NCBI RefSeq assembly: GCF_000316625.1
Contig: NC_019676.1
Span: 4,730,501 to 4,794,500, forward strand
Origin: Nostoc sp. PCC 7107
GTDB taxonomy: Bacteria > Cyanobacteriota > Cyanobacteriia > Cyanobacteriales > Nostocaceae
Direction: 5' to 3'
Length of the DNA: 64,000 nt
A program made the translations under genes and the position numbers. The notes beneath the pieces were generated by a model, which searched no databases, was not told where the DNA came from, and saw only the letters and a program-made list of their open reading frames with translations. Positions 56,824 to 64,000 of the stretch are shown here, one piece after another; the stretch's first letter is position 1, and every line of letters starts with the position of its first letter.

Positions 56824-57846
56824 ATGTCAGGCTTAAGCCCATTTTCTCTTCCTAAACAACCTCCAGTAATTCTGGTGGCTGATGATGATAAAACCATCCG
56901 CCTGCTTTTGCGTGAAGCTATGGAACAAGAAGGCTATCGAGTTGTTGAAGTTGCAGACGGTAAGCAGTGTTTAGATGCTTATGAGACTGTCAAACCAGAC
57001 ATAGTATTGCTAGATGCAATCATGCCTGTAATGGATGGCTTTACTTGTTGTAAGCACTTGCTCCAAATTGCCAGAAATAATCTCATGTCAGCATTGGCAA
57101 ATCTTGATACTGACTCTGCTACTGGTAACACCGTTATCTCCAAATTATGGGAAAGAACACCAATATTAATGATTACCAGTTTGGATGACGCAGAATCTGT
57201 AGACCGTGCCTTTGAAGCAGGAGCATCTGATTATGTTACCAAGCCAATTCATTGGGCTGTTTTGCGCCAGCGTTTACGTCGTCTACTACAACAAGCGCAA
57301 GTATACAAACAATTAGAAGCAGCAAATCTAGCTTTACAGCAACTTGCTAATGTTGATGGCTTAACAGGTCTTGCTAATCGCCGTCGTTTTGATGAATATC
57401 TTAATACGCAGTGGATAAATTTGGCACAGGATGAATCTCCCCTGTCATTAATTTTATGTGATATCGATTATTTCAAATTTTATAACGATCAATATGGTCA
57501 TCCAGCTGGAGATGTTTGTTTGCAAAAGGTAGGTGCTGTTTTGAGCAAAAATGCCCAAAAACATCACGATTTAGTAGCACGTTATGGGGGCGAAGAATTT
57601 GCTATAGTTATGCCCAATACTCACGCTTCTGGTGCATTTTATGTAGCGACAACTATGCAAACTGGTGTCCAAAACCTACAAATTGCTCATGACGCTTCTG
57701 CTGTGAATGAATATGTCACCTTGAGTATAGGGGTAGCTACTCTGATTCCAACTTGGGAATCCTCGCCTTCAGATTTGATTGTAGCGGCTGATAAAGCGCT
57801 TTACACAGCAAAGGCAGAAGGGCGTAATCGGATTATTCTCAGGTGA
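56824..57846 (+). CDS. Response regulator with GGDEF diguanylate cyclase domain
   Basis: Residues about 15-155 are a receiver domain (VILVADDDKTIRLLLREAM; IVLLDAIMPVMDGF with the phospho-Asp near 62; ITSLDDAES; YVTKPIHW). It has an unusual insertion of about 25 residues (ARNNLMSALANLDTDSATG) before the fourth strand. The GGDEF domain follows (DGLTGLANRRRFDEYL, LCDIDYFKFYNDQYGHPAGD) with active-site GGEEF near 255, so it should make cyclic di-GMP. The residues before it are KHHD instead of RxxD, so product-feedback binding may be weak. In-frame TTG (56746) and ATG (56764) codons upstream are alternative starts. I chose 56824. Confidence 0.9.
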   Translation: MSGLSPFSLPKQPPVILVADDDKTIRLLLREAMEQEGYRVVEVADGKQCLDAYETVKPDIVLLDAIMPVMDGFTCCKHLLQIARNNLMSALANLDTDSATGNTVISKLWERTPILMITSLDDAESVDRAFEAGASDYVTKPIHWAVLRQRLRRLLQQAQVYKQLEAANLALQQLANVDGLTGLANRRRFDEYLNTQWINLAQDESPLSLILCDIDYFKFYNDQYGHPAGDVCLQKVGAVLSKNAQKHHDLVARYGGEEFAIVMPNTHASGAFYVATTMQTGVQNLQIAHDASAVNEYVTLSIGVATLIPTWESSPSDLIVAADKALYTAKAEGRNRIILR

Positions 57847-57931
57847 CATAGCCGGAAACTCAAACTCATAATCTTGAAATTATGGGTGTTCATCTGACTA
57901 AAAACCGCTATGGAATAATATGAATCCGATA

Positions 57932-57962
57932 AAAAAAGAAGCCTAGAACAGGCTTCTTTTTT
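57932..57962. terminator. Strong bidirectional terminator
   Basis: A 13-bp perfect stem, AAAAAAGAAGCCT with AGGCTTCTTTTTT, has a 5-nt loop. It serves the convergent REC-GGDEF gene and the end of rplL. Confidence 0.9.
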
Positions 57963-57983
57963 AAAACTAGTATTGAAACTGGA

Positions 57984-58367
57984 CTATTTTACAGTAACTT
58001 TACCGCCAGCCTCTTCAATCCGCTTCTTAGCATCTTCAGCTGCATCTTTAGCAATAGCTTCTTTAACAGCCTTGGGTGCTGCTTCCACCAAGTCTTTTGC
58101 TTCTTTCAGACCTAGACCAGTTAATTCCCGAACAATCTTCAGTACGGCAATCTTCTTGTCAGCAGGAACAGATTCTAGAATTACGTCAAACTCTGTTTTT
58201 TCTTCTACTGGTTCAGCAGCAGCAGCAGCGGGAGCAGCAACAGCTACGCCAACGGGAGCAGCAGCACTTACACCAAAAGCTTCTTCAATTTGCTTAACTA
58301 ATTCAGCAGCTTCCAGCAAACTCAAGGATTTCAACTGTTCTAAAATAGCATCGGTTGTTGCAGACAT
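57984..58367 (-). CDS. rplL: 50S ribosomal protein L7/L12
   Basis: The 127-residue protein has the N-terminal dimerisation helix region ([26 protein letters not shown]) and an Ala-rich hinge. The C-terminal factor-binding domain includes [37 protein letters not shown]. It forms the ribosomal stalk that recruits translation GTPases. It is the last gene of the leftward secE-nusG-rplKAJL cluster and is followed by a strong terminator. Confidence 0.98.
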   Translation of the reverse strand: MSATTDAILEQLKSLSLLEAAELVKQIEEAFGVSAAAPVGVAVAAPAAAAAEPVEEKTEFDVILESVPADKKIAVLKIVRELTGLGLKEAKDLVEAAPKAVKEAIAKDAAEDAKKRIEEAGGKVTVK

Positions 58368-58411
58368 TGATGTAACTCCGTAATTAATGTTTGATTGGTT
58401 ATTTGTGATTT

Positions 58412-58464
58412 GTCATTCGTCATTCGTCATTTGTAATTACCACTGACTATTGACTCTTGACTAA
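58412..58464. repeat. Heptanucleotide repeats between rplJ and rplL
   Basis: GTCATTC x2 and GTCATTT with a fourth degenerate unit occupy 58412-58439. TGACTAT, TGACTCT and TGACTAA occupy 58444-58464. Both are in strict 7-nt phase. Confidence 0.65.
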
Positions 58465-58542
58465 AGAAGTCTAAAGAATGAAAAAACAGTAAATAAACCA
58501 TTTTTGAATAATCGGCTTATTTCACACTTGATACTTCATACT

Positions 58543-59082
58543 TTATTCGGCCGCATTTCCTTGTTCTTGTTCGGCCACAGCCTGCAAAGCACGAGCCAAG
58601 CCACCAGGAACTTCGTTGATACCCACAGCAATTTTTGTAGCTAAAGCGTTGATAGCTCCAGCAATTTGACCCATGAGTTGTTCCTTGGATGGCAAGTCAC
58701 CTAAAGCCTTGACATCTGCTTCTTTGAGCAAGCGGCCTTCCATGACTCCGCCACGCATTTCTGTCTTCTTTGTGGCTTTTTGGAAGTCTTGGTAAGCCTT
58801 AATTGCTGATGAGAAGTCCTCTTTGACTAACAAAAAGGCGGAAGAACCTTTCAGCAACTCTGACATTGGTTGCCATTTCTCATCATCTTGAATGGCAATA
58901 CCCATTAAGGTATTTTTTGTTACCTTACAAGTAGTGCCAGTTGGACGCAACCGCCTCCGTAAATCTGTGATTTCGGCAACTGTTAATCCTTGGTATTCAA
59001 TTACCAATGCGACAGTTGACTCACTCAAAGATTGTTTGAGGTCAGCTACTATTTCTTGTTTATTTTCTAACGTTCTACCCAT
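58543..59082 (-). CDS. rplJ: 50S ribosomal protein L10
   Basis: The 179-residue protein begins [37 protein letters not shown] and contains [13 protein letters not shown] and [20 protein letters not shown]10 anchors the L7/L12 dimers to the ribosome. It follows an RNA leader typical for autoregulation of this operon. Confidence 0.97.
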   Translation of the reverse strand: MGRTLENKQEIVADLKQSLSESTVALVIEYQGLTVAEITDLRRRLRPTGTTCKVTKNTLMGIAIQDDEKWQPMSELLKGSSAFLLVKEDFSSAIKAYQDFQKATKKTEMRGGVMEGRLLKEADVKALGDLPSKEQLMGQIAGAINALATKIAVGINEVPGGLARALQAVAEQEQGNAAE

Positions 59083-59156
59083 CGTGTTTCACCTCCAAGG
59101 GCAAAATCAGTGATTTTCCTGCTTGTGTCTTCTAGTTCTGACCAACCCAAAACAAT

Positions 59157-59300
59157 AAACCCCGATTTTTTCAACCGGGGTTTCACAGTAAAGCTCTTGG
59201 CGCTGTAACACCTACACCGTGTAGGTAGTAATTCAGGCAATTAGAGTTTTTACCTCGGCAGGATATTAAGCTATTCGCACCTGCTGTCTCCGGTTTGAAC
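59157..59300 (-). ncRNA. Ribosomal protein L10 leader with embedded attenuator hairpin
   Basis: Read leftward, the region contains CCGGAGACAGCAGGTGC and later TTAATATCCTGCCGAGG, the conserved core of the L10 leader that binds L10. A stem pairing AGCAGG with CCTGC is visible. Downstream a perfect 8-bp stem (AAACCCCG at 59157-59164 with CGGGGTTT at 59176-59183) is followed by TATTGTTTTG and can act as terminator/attenuator before rplJ. Confidence 0.8.
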
Positions 59301-59329
59301 TATTTAGTTTTGTCTTTTGTTTTTACAAA

Positions 59330-59350
59330 TGACTAATGACTATTGACTCA
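59330..59350. repeat. Heptanucleotide repeat (TGACTAA)
   Basis: TGACTAA, TGACTAT and TGACTCA occur in 7-nt phase just beyond the 3' end of rplA, between rplA and the L10 leader. Confidence 0.55.
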
Positions 59351-59353
59351 AAA

Positions 59354-60070
59354 TTAAGCAGCTTCGTTAAGTTTTAAATCCCGCAGAGCGGTGATATCAA
59401 CTTTAATCGCAGGCCCCATAGTAGCAGAGATATAAAAGGTTCGCCAATAGCGACCTTTTGCTCCTGAAGGACGGTTACGGTCGATTGTTTCTTGCAACGC
59501 TTTCAAGTTGACTAACAAATCTTCAGGTGCGAAACCTGCCTTACCAAACATAACATGAACAATACCAGTACGGTCAGCCCGAAATTCTAATTTACCTGCT
59601 TTGAATTCTGCGATCGCACCTGCAATGTCGAATGTTACTGTACCACCTTTGGGCGATGGCATCAAACCGCGTGGCCCTAGCAATTTCCCTAGTTTTGCGA
59701 CCTGTGGCATAACATCCGGTGTGGCAATCAGTTTATCGAAGTCCATCATGCCTTTTTGAATTTGGTCAATCAGTTCTTCGGAACCAACAATGTCAGCACC
59801 AGCGTTGCTTGCTTCTGTGACTTTTTCACCTCTAGCGATAACTGCCACCCGAACAATTTGTCCTGTACCTTTGGGTAGCGCTACCGTTGTCCGTAATTGT
59901 TGGTCTGTGTATTTGGGGTCAATTCCCAAGCGGATATGTGCTTCCGCGGCTTCAGCAAATTTAGCTGTTGCTGTTTCTTTTAGTAGTGTTAAAGCGTCTA
60001 GGGGTGAGTATTCCCTATCTTCTACTTTTGCTTGCAGTTCTCGCAAGCGACGTGATACTTTTTTTGTCAT
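59354..60070 (-). CDS. rplA: 50S ribosomal protein L1
   Basis: The 238-residue protein has the L1 signature IDKxxA-like region [12 protein letters not shown], the core [15 protein letters not shown] and the C-terminal ALRDLKLN. L1 forms the stalk that moves deacylated tRNA out of the E site. It lies between rplK and rplJ in the conserved order. Confidence 0.98.
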   Translation of the reverse strand: MTKKVSRRLRELQAKVEDREYSPLDALTLLKETATAKFAEAAEAHIRLGIDPKYTDQQLRTTVALPKGTGQIVRVAVIARGEKVTEASNAGADIVGSEELIDQIQKGMMDFDKLIATPDVMPQVAKLGKLLGPRGLMPSPKGGTVTFDIAGAIAEFKAGKLEFRADRTGIVHVMFGKAGFAPEDLLVNLKALQETIDRNRPSGAKGRYWRTFYISATMGPAIKVDITALRDLKLNEAA

Positions 60071-60124
60071 TTTTCTCTCCTGGGGTTATTTGCGAAGTTA
60101 AGCTTCTCCCCCGATAGTTTTTTA

Positions 60125-60187
60125 AGTGCTGAGTGCTGATTGCGAAGTCCACTATTTTTCTTCTGCCTTCTGCCCTCTGCCTCCTGC
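60125..60187. repeat. Heptanucleotide repeats between rplK and rplA
   Basis: AGTGCTG x2 lies at 60125-60138. CTTCTGC, CTTCTGC, CCTCTGC and CTCCTGC lie in 7-nt phase at 60160-60187. Confidence 0.65.
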
Positions 60188-60196
60188 TTTTCTATA

Positions 60197-60622
60197 CTAT
60201 TCAGTAATCGTAACGCCCATATTTCTTGCGGTTCCCGCCACAATATTCATTGCCGCATCGATGTCGTTGGCGTTGAGATCGGGTAATTTAGTTTGGGCAA
60301 TTTCCCGCAGCTGTGCTTGAGTAATTGAACCAACCTTCTTCTTATTGGGTTCGTTAGAACCTCTTTCGATTTTCGCTGCTTTGCGAATCAATACTGATGC
60401 TGGTGGGGTTTTGAGTACAAATGTAAAACTCCGGTCTTCATACACCGAAATTTCTACAGGGATTACCATACCAGCTTGGTCTGCTGTTTTGGCGTTGTAC
60501 TCTTTGCAGAACATCATGATGTTAACGCCATGTTGACCCAATGCAGGGCCTACTGGCGGTGCTGGGTTGGCTTTTCCAGCGTTCAGGGCCAGTTTAATGA
60601 CCGCTACTACTTTTTTCGCCAT
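60197..60622 (-). CDS. rplK: 50S ribosomal protein L11
   Basis: The 141-residue protein matches L11 ([36 protein letters not shown] ... [13 protein letters not shown]). L11 sits at the GTPase-associated centre of the 50S subunit. It starts 6 bp after nusG, so the two are surely co-transcribed. Confidence 0.98.
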   Translation of the reverse strand: MAKKVVAVIKLALNAGKANPAPPVGPALGQHGVNIMMFCKEYNAKTADQAGMVIPVEISVYEDRSFTFVLKTPPASVLIRKAAKIERGSNEPNKKKVGSITQAQLREIAQTKLPDLNANDIDAAMNIVAGTARNMGVTITE

Positions 60623-60628
60623 TTGTAT

Positions 60629-61261
60629 TTAGCTCTGTTTCTCTACCTGATTGAATTCCAATTCAACGGGTGTATCTCTGCCAAAAATCGAGAGCAAGGC
60701 TTTGAGTTTACTTCGCTCTGGACTGACTTCAATCACCTCGCCTTCAAAGTCCTTAAATGGGCCAGAAAGCACGATTATCTTATCACCTGTCGCCATATCA
60801 ATTTTGACAACTGGCTCTTGTTCGGTGGTTTGTTTGAATATGCGCTCTACTTCTGAGTAACTCAGAGGTAGTGGTTTAACGTGACCACGACCTTTGGCAC
60901 TGCCACGTTTTTGTTCTGCTCCCACAAAGTTGATTACATGAGAGGTGTTACGCACTACCTGCCATGTATCGTCATTCAAGACCATCCTTACTAGCACATA
61001 ACCAGGGAACACTTTTTCTTCTGTGTGCTGGCGACTGCCATCTTTACGGATTTTTACTGCTGGTGTGTGGGGGATTTCGACTTGAATTATTTTGTCTGAT
61101 ACGTCAAAGGTCTGGATGCGTTGTTCCAAGTTGGTTTTGACGCGCTTTTCACAGCCGGAGGCTACTTGTACTGCATACCACCGCGCTTCTTTGAGCGCTG
61201 CTTCTGCCGTTTCCTCTGACTGCAAATTTGAGTTAAGTGGGTCGTCTGTTGCAAAAGTCAT
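60629..61261 (-). CDS. nusG: Transcription antitermination factor NusG
   Basis: The 210-residue protein contains the NGN domain (ARWYAVQVASGCEKRVKTNLEQRI ... VFPGYVLVRMVLNDDTWQVVRNT) and a KOW domain (GDKIIVLSGPFKDFEGEVIEVSPERSKLKALL). I chose the start at 61261 because the upstream frame is only the shadow of secE. The start codon overlaps the secE stop in a TGATG arrangement. NusG binds RNA polymerase and links transcription to ribosomes and Rho. Confidence 0.97.
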   Translation of the reverse strand: MTFATDDPLNSNLQSEETAEAALKEARWYAVQVASGCEKRVKTNLEQRIQTFDVSDKIIQVEIPHTPAVKIRKDGSRQHTEEKVFPGYVLVRMVLNDDTWQVVRNTSHVINFVGAEQKRGSAKGRGHVKPLPLSYSEVERIFKQTTEQEPVVKIDMATGDKIIVLSGPFKDFEGEVIEVSPERSKLKALLSIFGRDTPVELEFNQVEKQS

Positions 61262-61482
61262 CAGAACACCTGTTTTGCGGCCCAAGCAAACAATCCATCC
61301 ACCAAATAAATCAAAGATGCGGAGAGTGTCACCATTAACAGCACGGCTGCTGATTCGCTCACTAGCTGTCTGCGACTTGGCCAAACTACTTTTTCAAGTT
61401 CTTCTTTCGTCCCTTGAATAAAGTTTTGTACGTTTAGCCCACTAGTGTTTTCAGGCATTTCAGCTTCAGTTTTTTTCGCCAC
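61261..61482 (-). CDS. secE: Preprotein translocase subunit SecE
   Basis: The 73-residue protein has one transmembrane helix (about 44-66) after the conserved amphipathic segment (KEELEKVVWPSRRQLVSESA). SecE is the small essential subunit of the SecYEG channel. Its stop codon overlaps the nusG start by one base, suggesting coupled translation. Confidence 0.96.
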   Translation of the reverse strand: MAKKTEAEMPENTSGLNVQNFIQGTKEELEKVVWPSRRQLVSESAAVLLMVTLSASLIYLVDGLFAWAAKQVF

Positions 61483-61674
61483 TGTTGTTTATCCCCCCGT
61501 TTCTTGTACAGCTGTATCTTGCTAATTTTTATCTTACTTTTACAGCTTTGATTCCATCCTGCTGACTTGCAGCAAAAATCTCTAAGTTACAAAACAACTA
61601 TACCCGAAATCGTTGGCACTAACTACATTGATGTAGAAGTGCCACTGTTTCGGGTTGTATTTTTTGCTTGCGAG

Positions 61675-61747
61675 CGCGCCCTGGAGGACTTGAACCCCCG
61701 ACATCAGGTTTTGGAGACCTGCGTTCTACCAACTGAACTAAGAGCGC
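61675..61747 (-). tRNA. tRNA-Trp (anticodon CCA)
   Basis: The reverse strand folds into a cloverleaf with acceptor stem GCGCTCT/AGGGCGC and anticodon arm CAGGT-CTCCAAA-ACCTG presenting CCA. The T arm is GGGGGTTCAAGTCCTCC. It lies upstream of secE, as in many cyanobacteria. Confidence 0.95.
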
Positions 61748-61896
61748 ACAGGTTGGTTTGGATTCGGTGATTGCGTTGAACTTTTATTTAGTTTAACGCA
61801 ATTGCGATTCTTATTGTACATGATTTTTGTCGGGGAGACAACTTAGCGGCAAAAGCCGCTTGTTAACTGAGATTTCTCTCATACCCTGAGCAAAAA

Positions 61897-62259
61897 TTAC
61901 AAAGGGCGGTCGAAACGCTGCTTGATCCGGGTAGCTTTACCAACGCGATCGCGCAGATAGTAAAGTTTAGCACGCCGTACTTTACCGCGACGGATGACTT
62001 TGATGCTGTCGATGCGCGGAGAGTGCAATAAAAATACACGCTCTACGCCTACTCCTTGAAATACGCGGCGAACGGTAATAGTTTCGTTAATACCGCCGTT
62101 GCGTTTAGCAATGACAACACCTTCGTAGGGTTGCACACGGTATTTCTCACCTTCTTTGATTTTCACGCCGACTTTGATGGTATCGCCCACATAGATGTTG
62201 GGCAAATTAGATTTTAGTTGTTCCGCTTCAATGGAGCGGATGATCTCTTGAGCGTTCAT
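61897..62259 (-). CDS. rplS: 50S ribosomal protein L19
   Basis: The 120-residue protein shows the L19 core: [61 protein letters not shown] and [25 protein letters not shown]19 sits at the 30S-50S interface. It is the first gene of the leftward run rplS-tRNA-Trp-secE-nusG-rplKAJL. Confidence 0.98.
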   Translation of the reverse strand: MNAQEIIRSIEAEQLKSNLPNIYVGDTIKVGVKIKEGEKYRVQPYEGVVIAKRNGGINETITVRRVFQGVGVERVFLLHSPRIDSIKVIRRGKVRRAKLYYLRDRVGKATRIKQRFDRPL

Positions 62260-62404
62260 AGCCTATCTGGTGAAAAACTCACAATCATCCATAATAAATC
62301 GAGAATCTGCTTTCAGTCTAGTGATATGTGAGATTTAAAATTTTTACCCGATCCGCCATATCTAAAAATGAAAGCTATATTGCATAAAGCTTGCTACAGG
62401 TGTG

Positions 62405-63349
62405 ATGTTTATGAAATTTAGTGTTGTGATCACTACCTATAACCGCGTAAGCTTACTACGCCGAGCCGTTGATTCTGCTATCAACCAGACAATTCCTTGT
62501 GAGGTGATTGTAGCTGATGATTGTTCTGCTGATGACACGCAAGCCTACGTAGAAAGCTTAGGTAATAGAGTAATTTACCATCGCCATGAGGTAAACAAAG
62601 GTCATGCAGCTACGGTAAATGCAGGAGTCAATCAAGCCAGTGGTGACTGGATTAAGTTTTTGGATGATGACGACTATTTGGCAACTAATTGTCTCGAAGA
62701 GATGCTAAAAGCGATCGCTCTTTGTCCTAGGGCAGTGATTTGCTCTTGTGTGGCGGCTCAAGTAGATGAACATGGGGTAGAACTGAGTCGTACTCCTCAA
62801 CTTGGACATGGGTTAGCTTTTTCTGTTCCCCAAGCTGATATTCACTATGGAATGCTTTTGGAATTACTGCCTTTTGGGACACCTGTACAAGTTGCTTGTA
62901 GTCGTGATGCTTTTTGTCAAACAGATGGTTGGGATTCTCAACTTGATGCTAATTGTGATGACATAGATTCTTGGCTACGCATTGCCCAATTTGGTGATGC
63001 GATTTTCTTAAATCAATGTTTAGCTTATCGGACTATTTGGTCAGGTGCTTATAATCATAAGTTTTCTATATCTAAGCGGTTAGATACAAATATTTTGATT
63101 AAGGAAAAAATTTATGCTTTAGTTAATGAAAAGTATCGTCAGGATCTGCCCAAAATAGAAGATATAAAAAAATATCTCATATTACATTGGGCGTTTGTAG
63201 AACTGAAGCAGAGAAATGTTCCAGACTTTCTGATGATGTTGAATAAGTCGGCATTTTCGACAATGGCATGGAGAATTTTCTTAACTACTATTTTTTTACG
63301 CCGCTTGCACTTTCAAAGTCAACTTATCCGCAAGTTTGTCTTGTATTAA
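62405..63349 (+). CDS. Family 2 glycosyltransferase
   Basis: The protein of about 314 residues begins with FSVVITTYNRVSLLRRAVDSAINQTIPCEVIVADDCSADDT, the GT-A nucleotide-sugar-binding fold. KFLDDDDYLA supplies the metal-binding DxD near residue 86. The C-terminal third is helical. It probably transfers a sugar in polysaccharide or glycolipid synthesis; the donor and acceptor are unknown. Start choice is uncertain (GTG 62402, ATG 62405, ATG 62411). No other sugar genes are next to it. Confidence 0.88.
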   Translation: MFMKFSVVITTYNRVSLLRRAVDSAINQTIPCEVIVADDCSADDTQAYVESLGNRVIYHRHEVNKGHAATVNAGVNQASGDWIKFLDDDDYLATNCLEEMLKAIALCPRAVICSCVAAQVDEHGVELSRTPQLGHGLAFSVPQADIHYGMLLELLPFGTPVQVACSRDAFCQTDGWDSQLDANCDDIDSWLRIAQFGDAIFLNQCLAYRTIWSGAYNHKFSISKRLDTNILIKEKIYALVNEKYRQDLPKIEDIKKYLILHWAFVELKQRNVPDFLMMLNKSAFSTMAWRIFLTTIFLRRLHFQSQLIRKFVLY

Positions 63350-63487
63350 ATTTACAACCAAAGGCAGTGACCAGTGATTTAAAATCATAGCCAGAATAGA
63401 ATTCGCAGCATCTTTTATTAAGATATAACCACGATTTCTATTCGCTTAAAATCACCAAAATTATGCTGATTTATTAATTGTCTTTAT

Positions 63488-64000
63488 TTAGTAATACCTA
63501 TTCTTCAATTTATCTAACTTGGTTAATATTTGCTTTAACCACCCAAAATCTAGGATGTCGTGTAGCAGTGTATAAAAACACGGAATAATAAACAATGTTA
63601 AGACAGTTGCTAATGACAAACCAGAAAAAACGACAACACCCAATGGTTGCAGAAACTCTGAGCCTTCACCAATTCCTAATGCTAAAGGGAACATACCTAA
63701 AACAGTGGTAATAGTAGTCATGAGTACGGGACGCAAGCGTTGTGGTGCTGCTTGTAAAATGGCAGTTTTGCGGTCAATATTGTCCCGTTCCCGAAGTTGA
63801 TTGGCTAACTCAACCATGATGATGGCATTGTTCACCACAATACCAACTAATAAAACGGCACCTACTATCACGGTTGCACCAATGGCAGTTTTAGTAATAT
63901 AAAGTCCAAAAATTCCCCCGGCTAGTGCTAACGGAATGGTAAACATAATTACCAATGGGTCAATGAGGGAATTATATTGTACTGCCATAACTACAAATAC
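63488..64000 (-). CDS. RND efflux transporter (AcrB/HAE1-like), C-terminal part, continues beyond window
   Basis: The frame stays open to the last base of the window, so the gene begins outside. The translated part covers the final transmembrane helices of an RND pump: VQYNSLIDPLVIMFTIPLALAGGIFGLYITKTAIG, GIVVNNAIIMVELANQLRERD and RLRPVLMTTITTVLGMFPLALGIGEGSEFLQPLGVVVFSGL. The inferred function is proton-driven export of small molecules or metals. It probably has a membrane-fusion partner upstream outside the window. Confidence 0.93.
   Translation of the reverse strand, partial: VFVVMAVQYNSLIDPLVIMFTIPLALAGGIFGLYITKTAIGATVIVGAVLLVGIVVNNAIIMVELANQLRERDNIDRKTAILQAAPQRLRPVLMTTITTVLGMFPLALGIGEGSEFLQPLGVVVFSGLSLATVLTLFIIPCFYTLLHDILDFGWLKQILTKLDKLKNRYY

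Noticed and set aside
61261-61384. N-terminal extension of nusG
   Set aside because: The extra residues are the secE gene read in another frame. The conserved NusG sequence starts at the ATG at 61261.

Overview
The window looks like chromosomal DNA of a filamentous, probably heterocyst-forming cyanobacterium (Nostocales, Nostoc/Anabaena/Calothrix type). The reasons are the split RNA polymerase beta-prime gene (rpoC1 plus rpoC2), dozens of GCGATCGC (HIP1) octamers, SasA with a KaiB-like sensor domain, several cyanobacteria-restricted families (Crr7, DUF2854, DUF3493), SLH-domain envelope proteins, and many heptanucleotide tandem repeats between genes. No phage, CRISPR array or complete insertion sequence was seen. 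Two small MITE-like elements and a decayed gene copy are present.

Layout. 1-4.7 kb: 3' end of nusA, ylxR, infB. 4.8-10.9 kb: mixed small genes (membrane protein, SLH lipoprotein, GDSL esterase, class II aldolase, M42 peptidase, tRNA-Thr(CGU), DUF3493). 11-12.7 kb: secreted right-handed beta-helix/SLH protein. 12.7-14.5 kb: a long gene-free stretch with a MITE. 14.5-17.6 kb: SasA clock kinase and a Ser/Thr kinase. 17.7-23 kb: a CHAT-gene remnant, an intact TPR-CHAT protease gene with at least 12 near-identical 120-bp repeats, and a membrane-anchored coiled-coil protein. 23-35 kb, all leftward: GIY-YIG protein, rpoC2, rpoC1, rpoB, tatD and rpsT. 35.6-44.5 kb: hisD, uspA, two small unknowns, hslO, a large Trp-repeat membrane protein, a secreted CP-repeat protein and a histidine kinase. 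44.9-51.4 kb: a four-gene chaperone-usher-like locus. 51.5-57.8 kb: ppk1, response regulator, small conserved genes, REC-GGDEF protein. 57.9-62.3 kb, leftward: rplS, tRNA-Trp, secE, nusG, rplK, rplA, L10 leader, rplJ, rplL. 62.4-64 kb: glycosyltransferase and the end of an RND transporter gene.

The most interesting part is 44.6-51.4 kb. Two small secreted proteins share a C-terminal motif that resembles pilin/spore-coat-U ends. They are followed by a PapD-like chaperone and a roughly 1,380-residue usher-like outer-membrane protein with an unusual long Thr/Pro/Gln repeat region at its N-terminus and two carboxypeptidase-regulatory-like domains at its C-terminus. A nested hairpin separates the two subunit genes, and a perfect 16-bp inverted repeat lies upstream. 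I infer a cyanobacterial surface-fibre or coat assembly system. The TPR-CHAT region is the second point of interest.

All functional calls come from reading the sequence and recalling family features. No database search was run.
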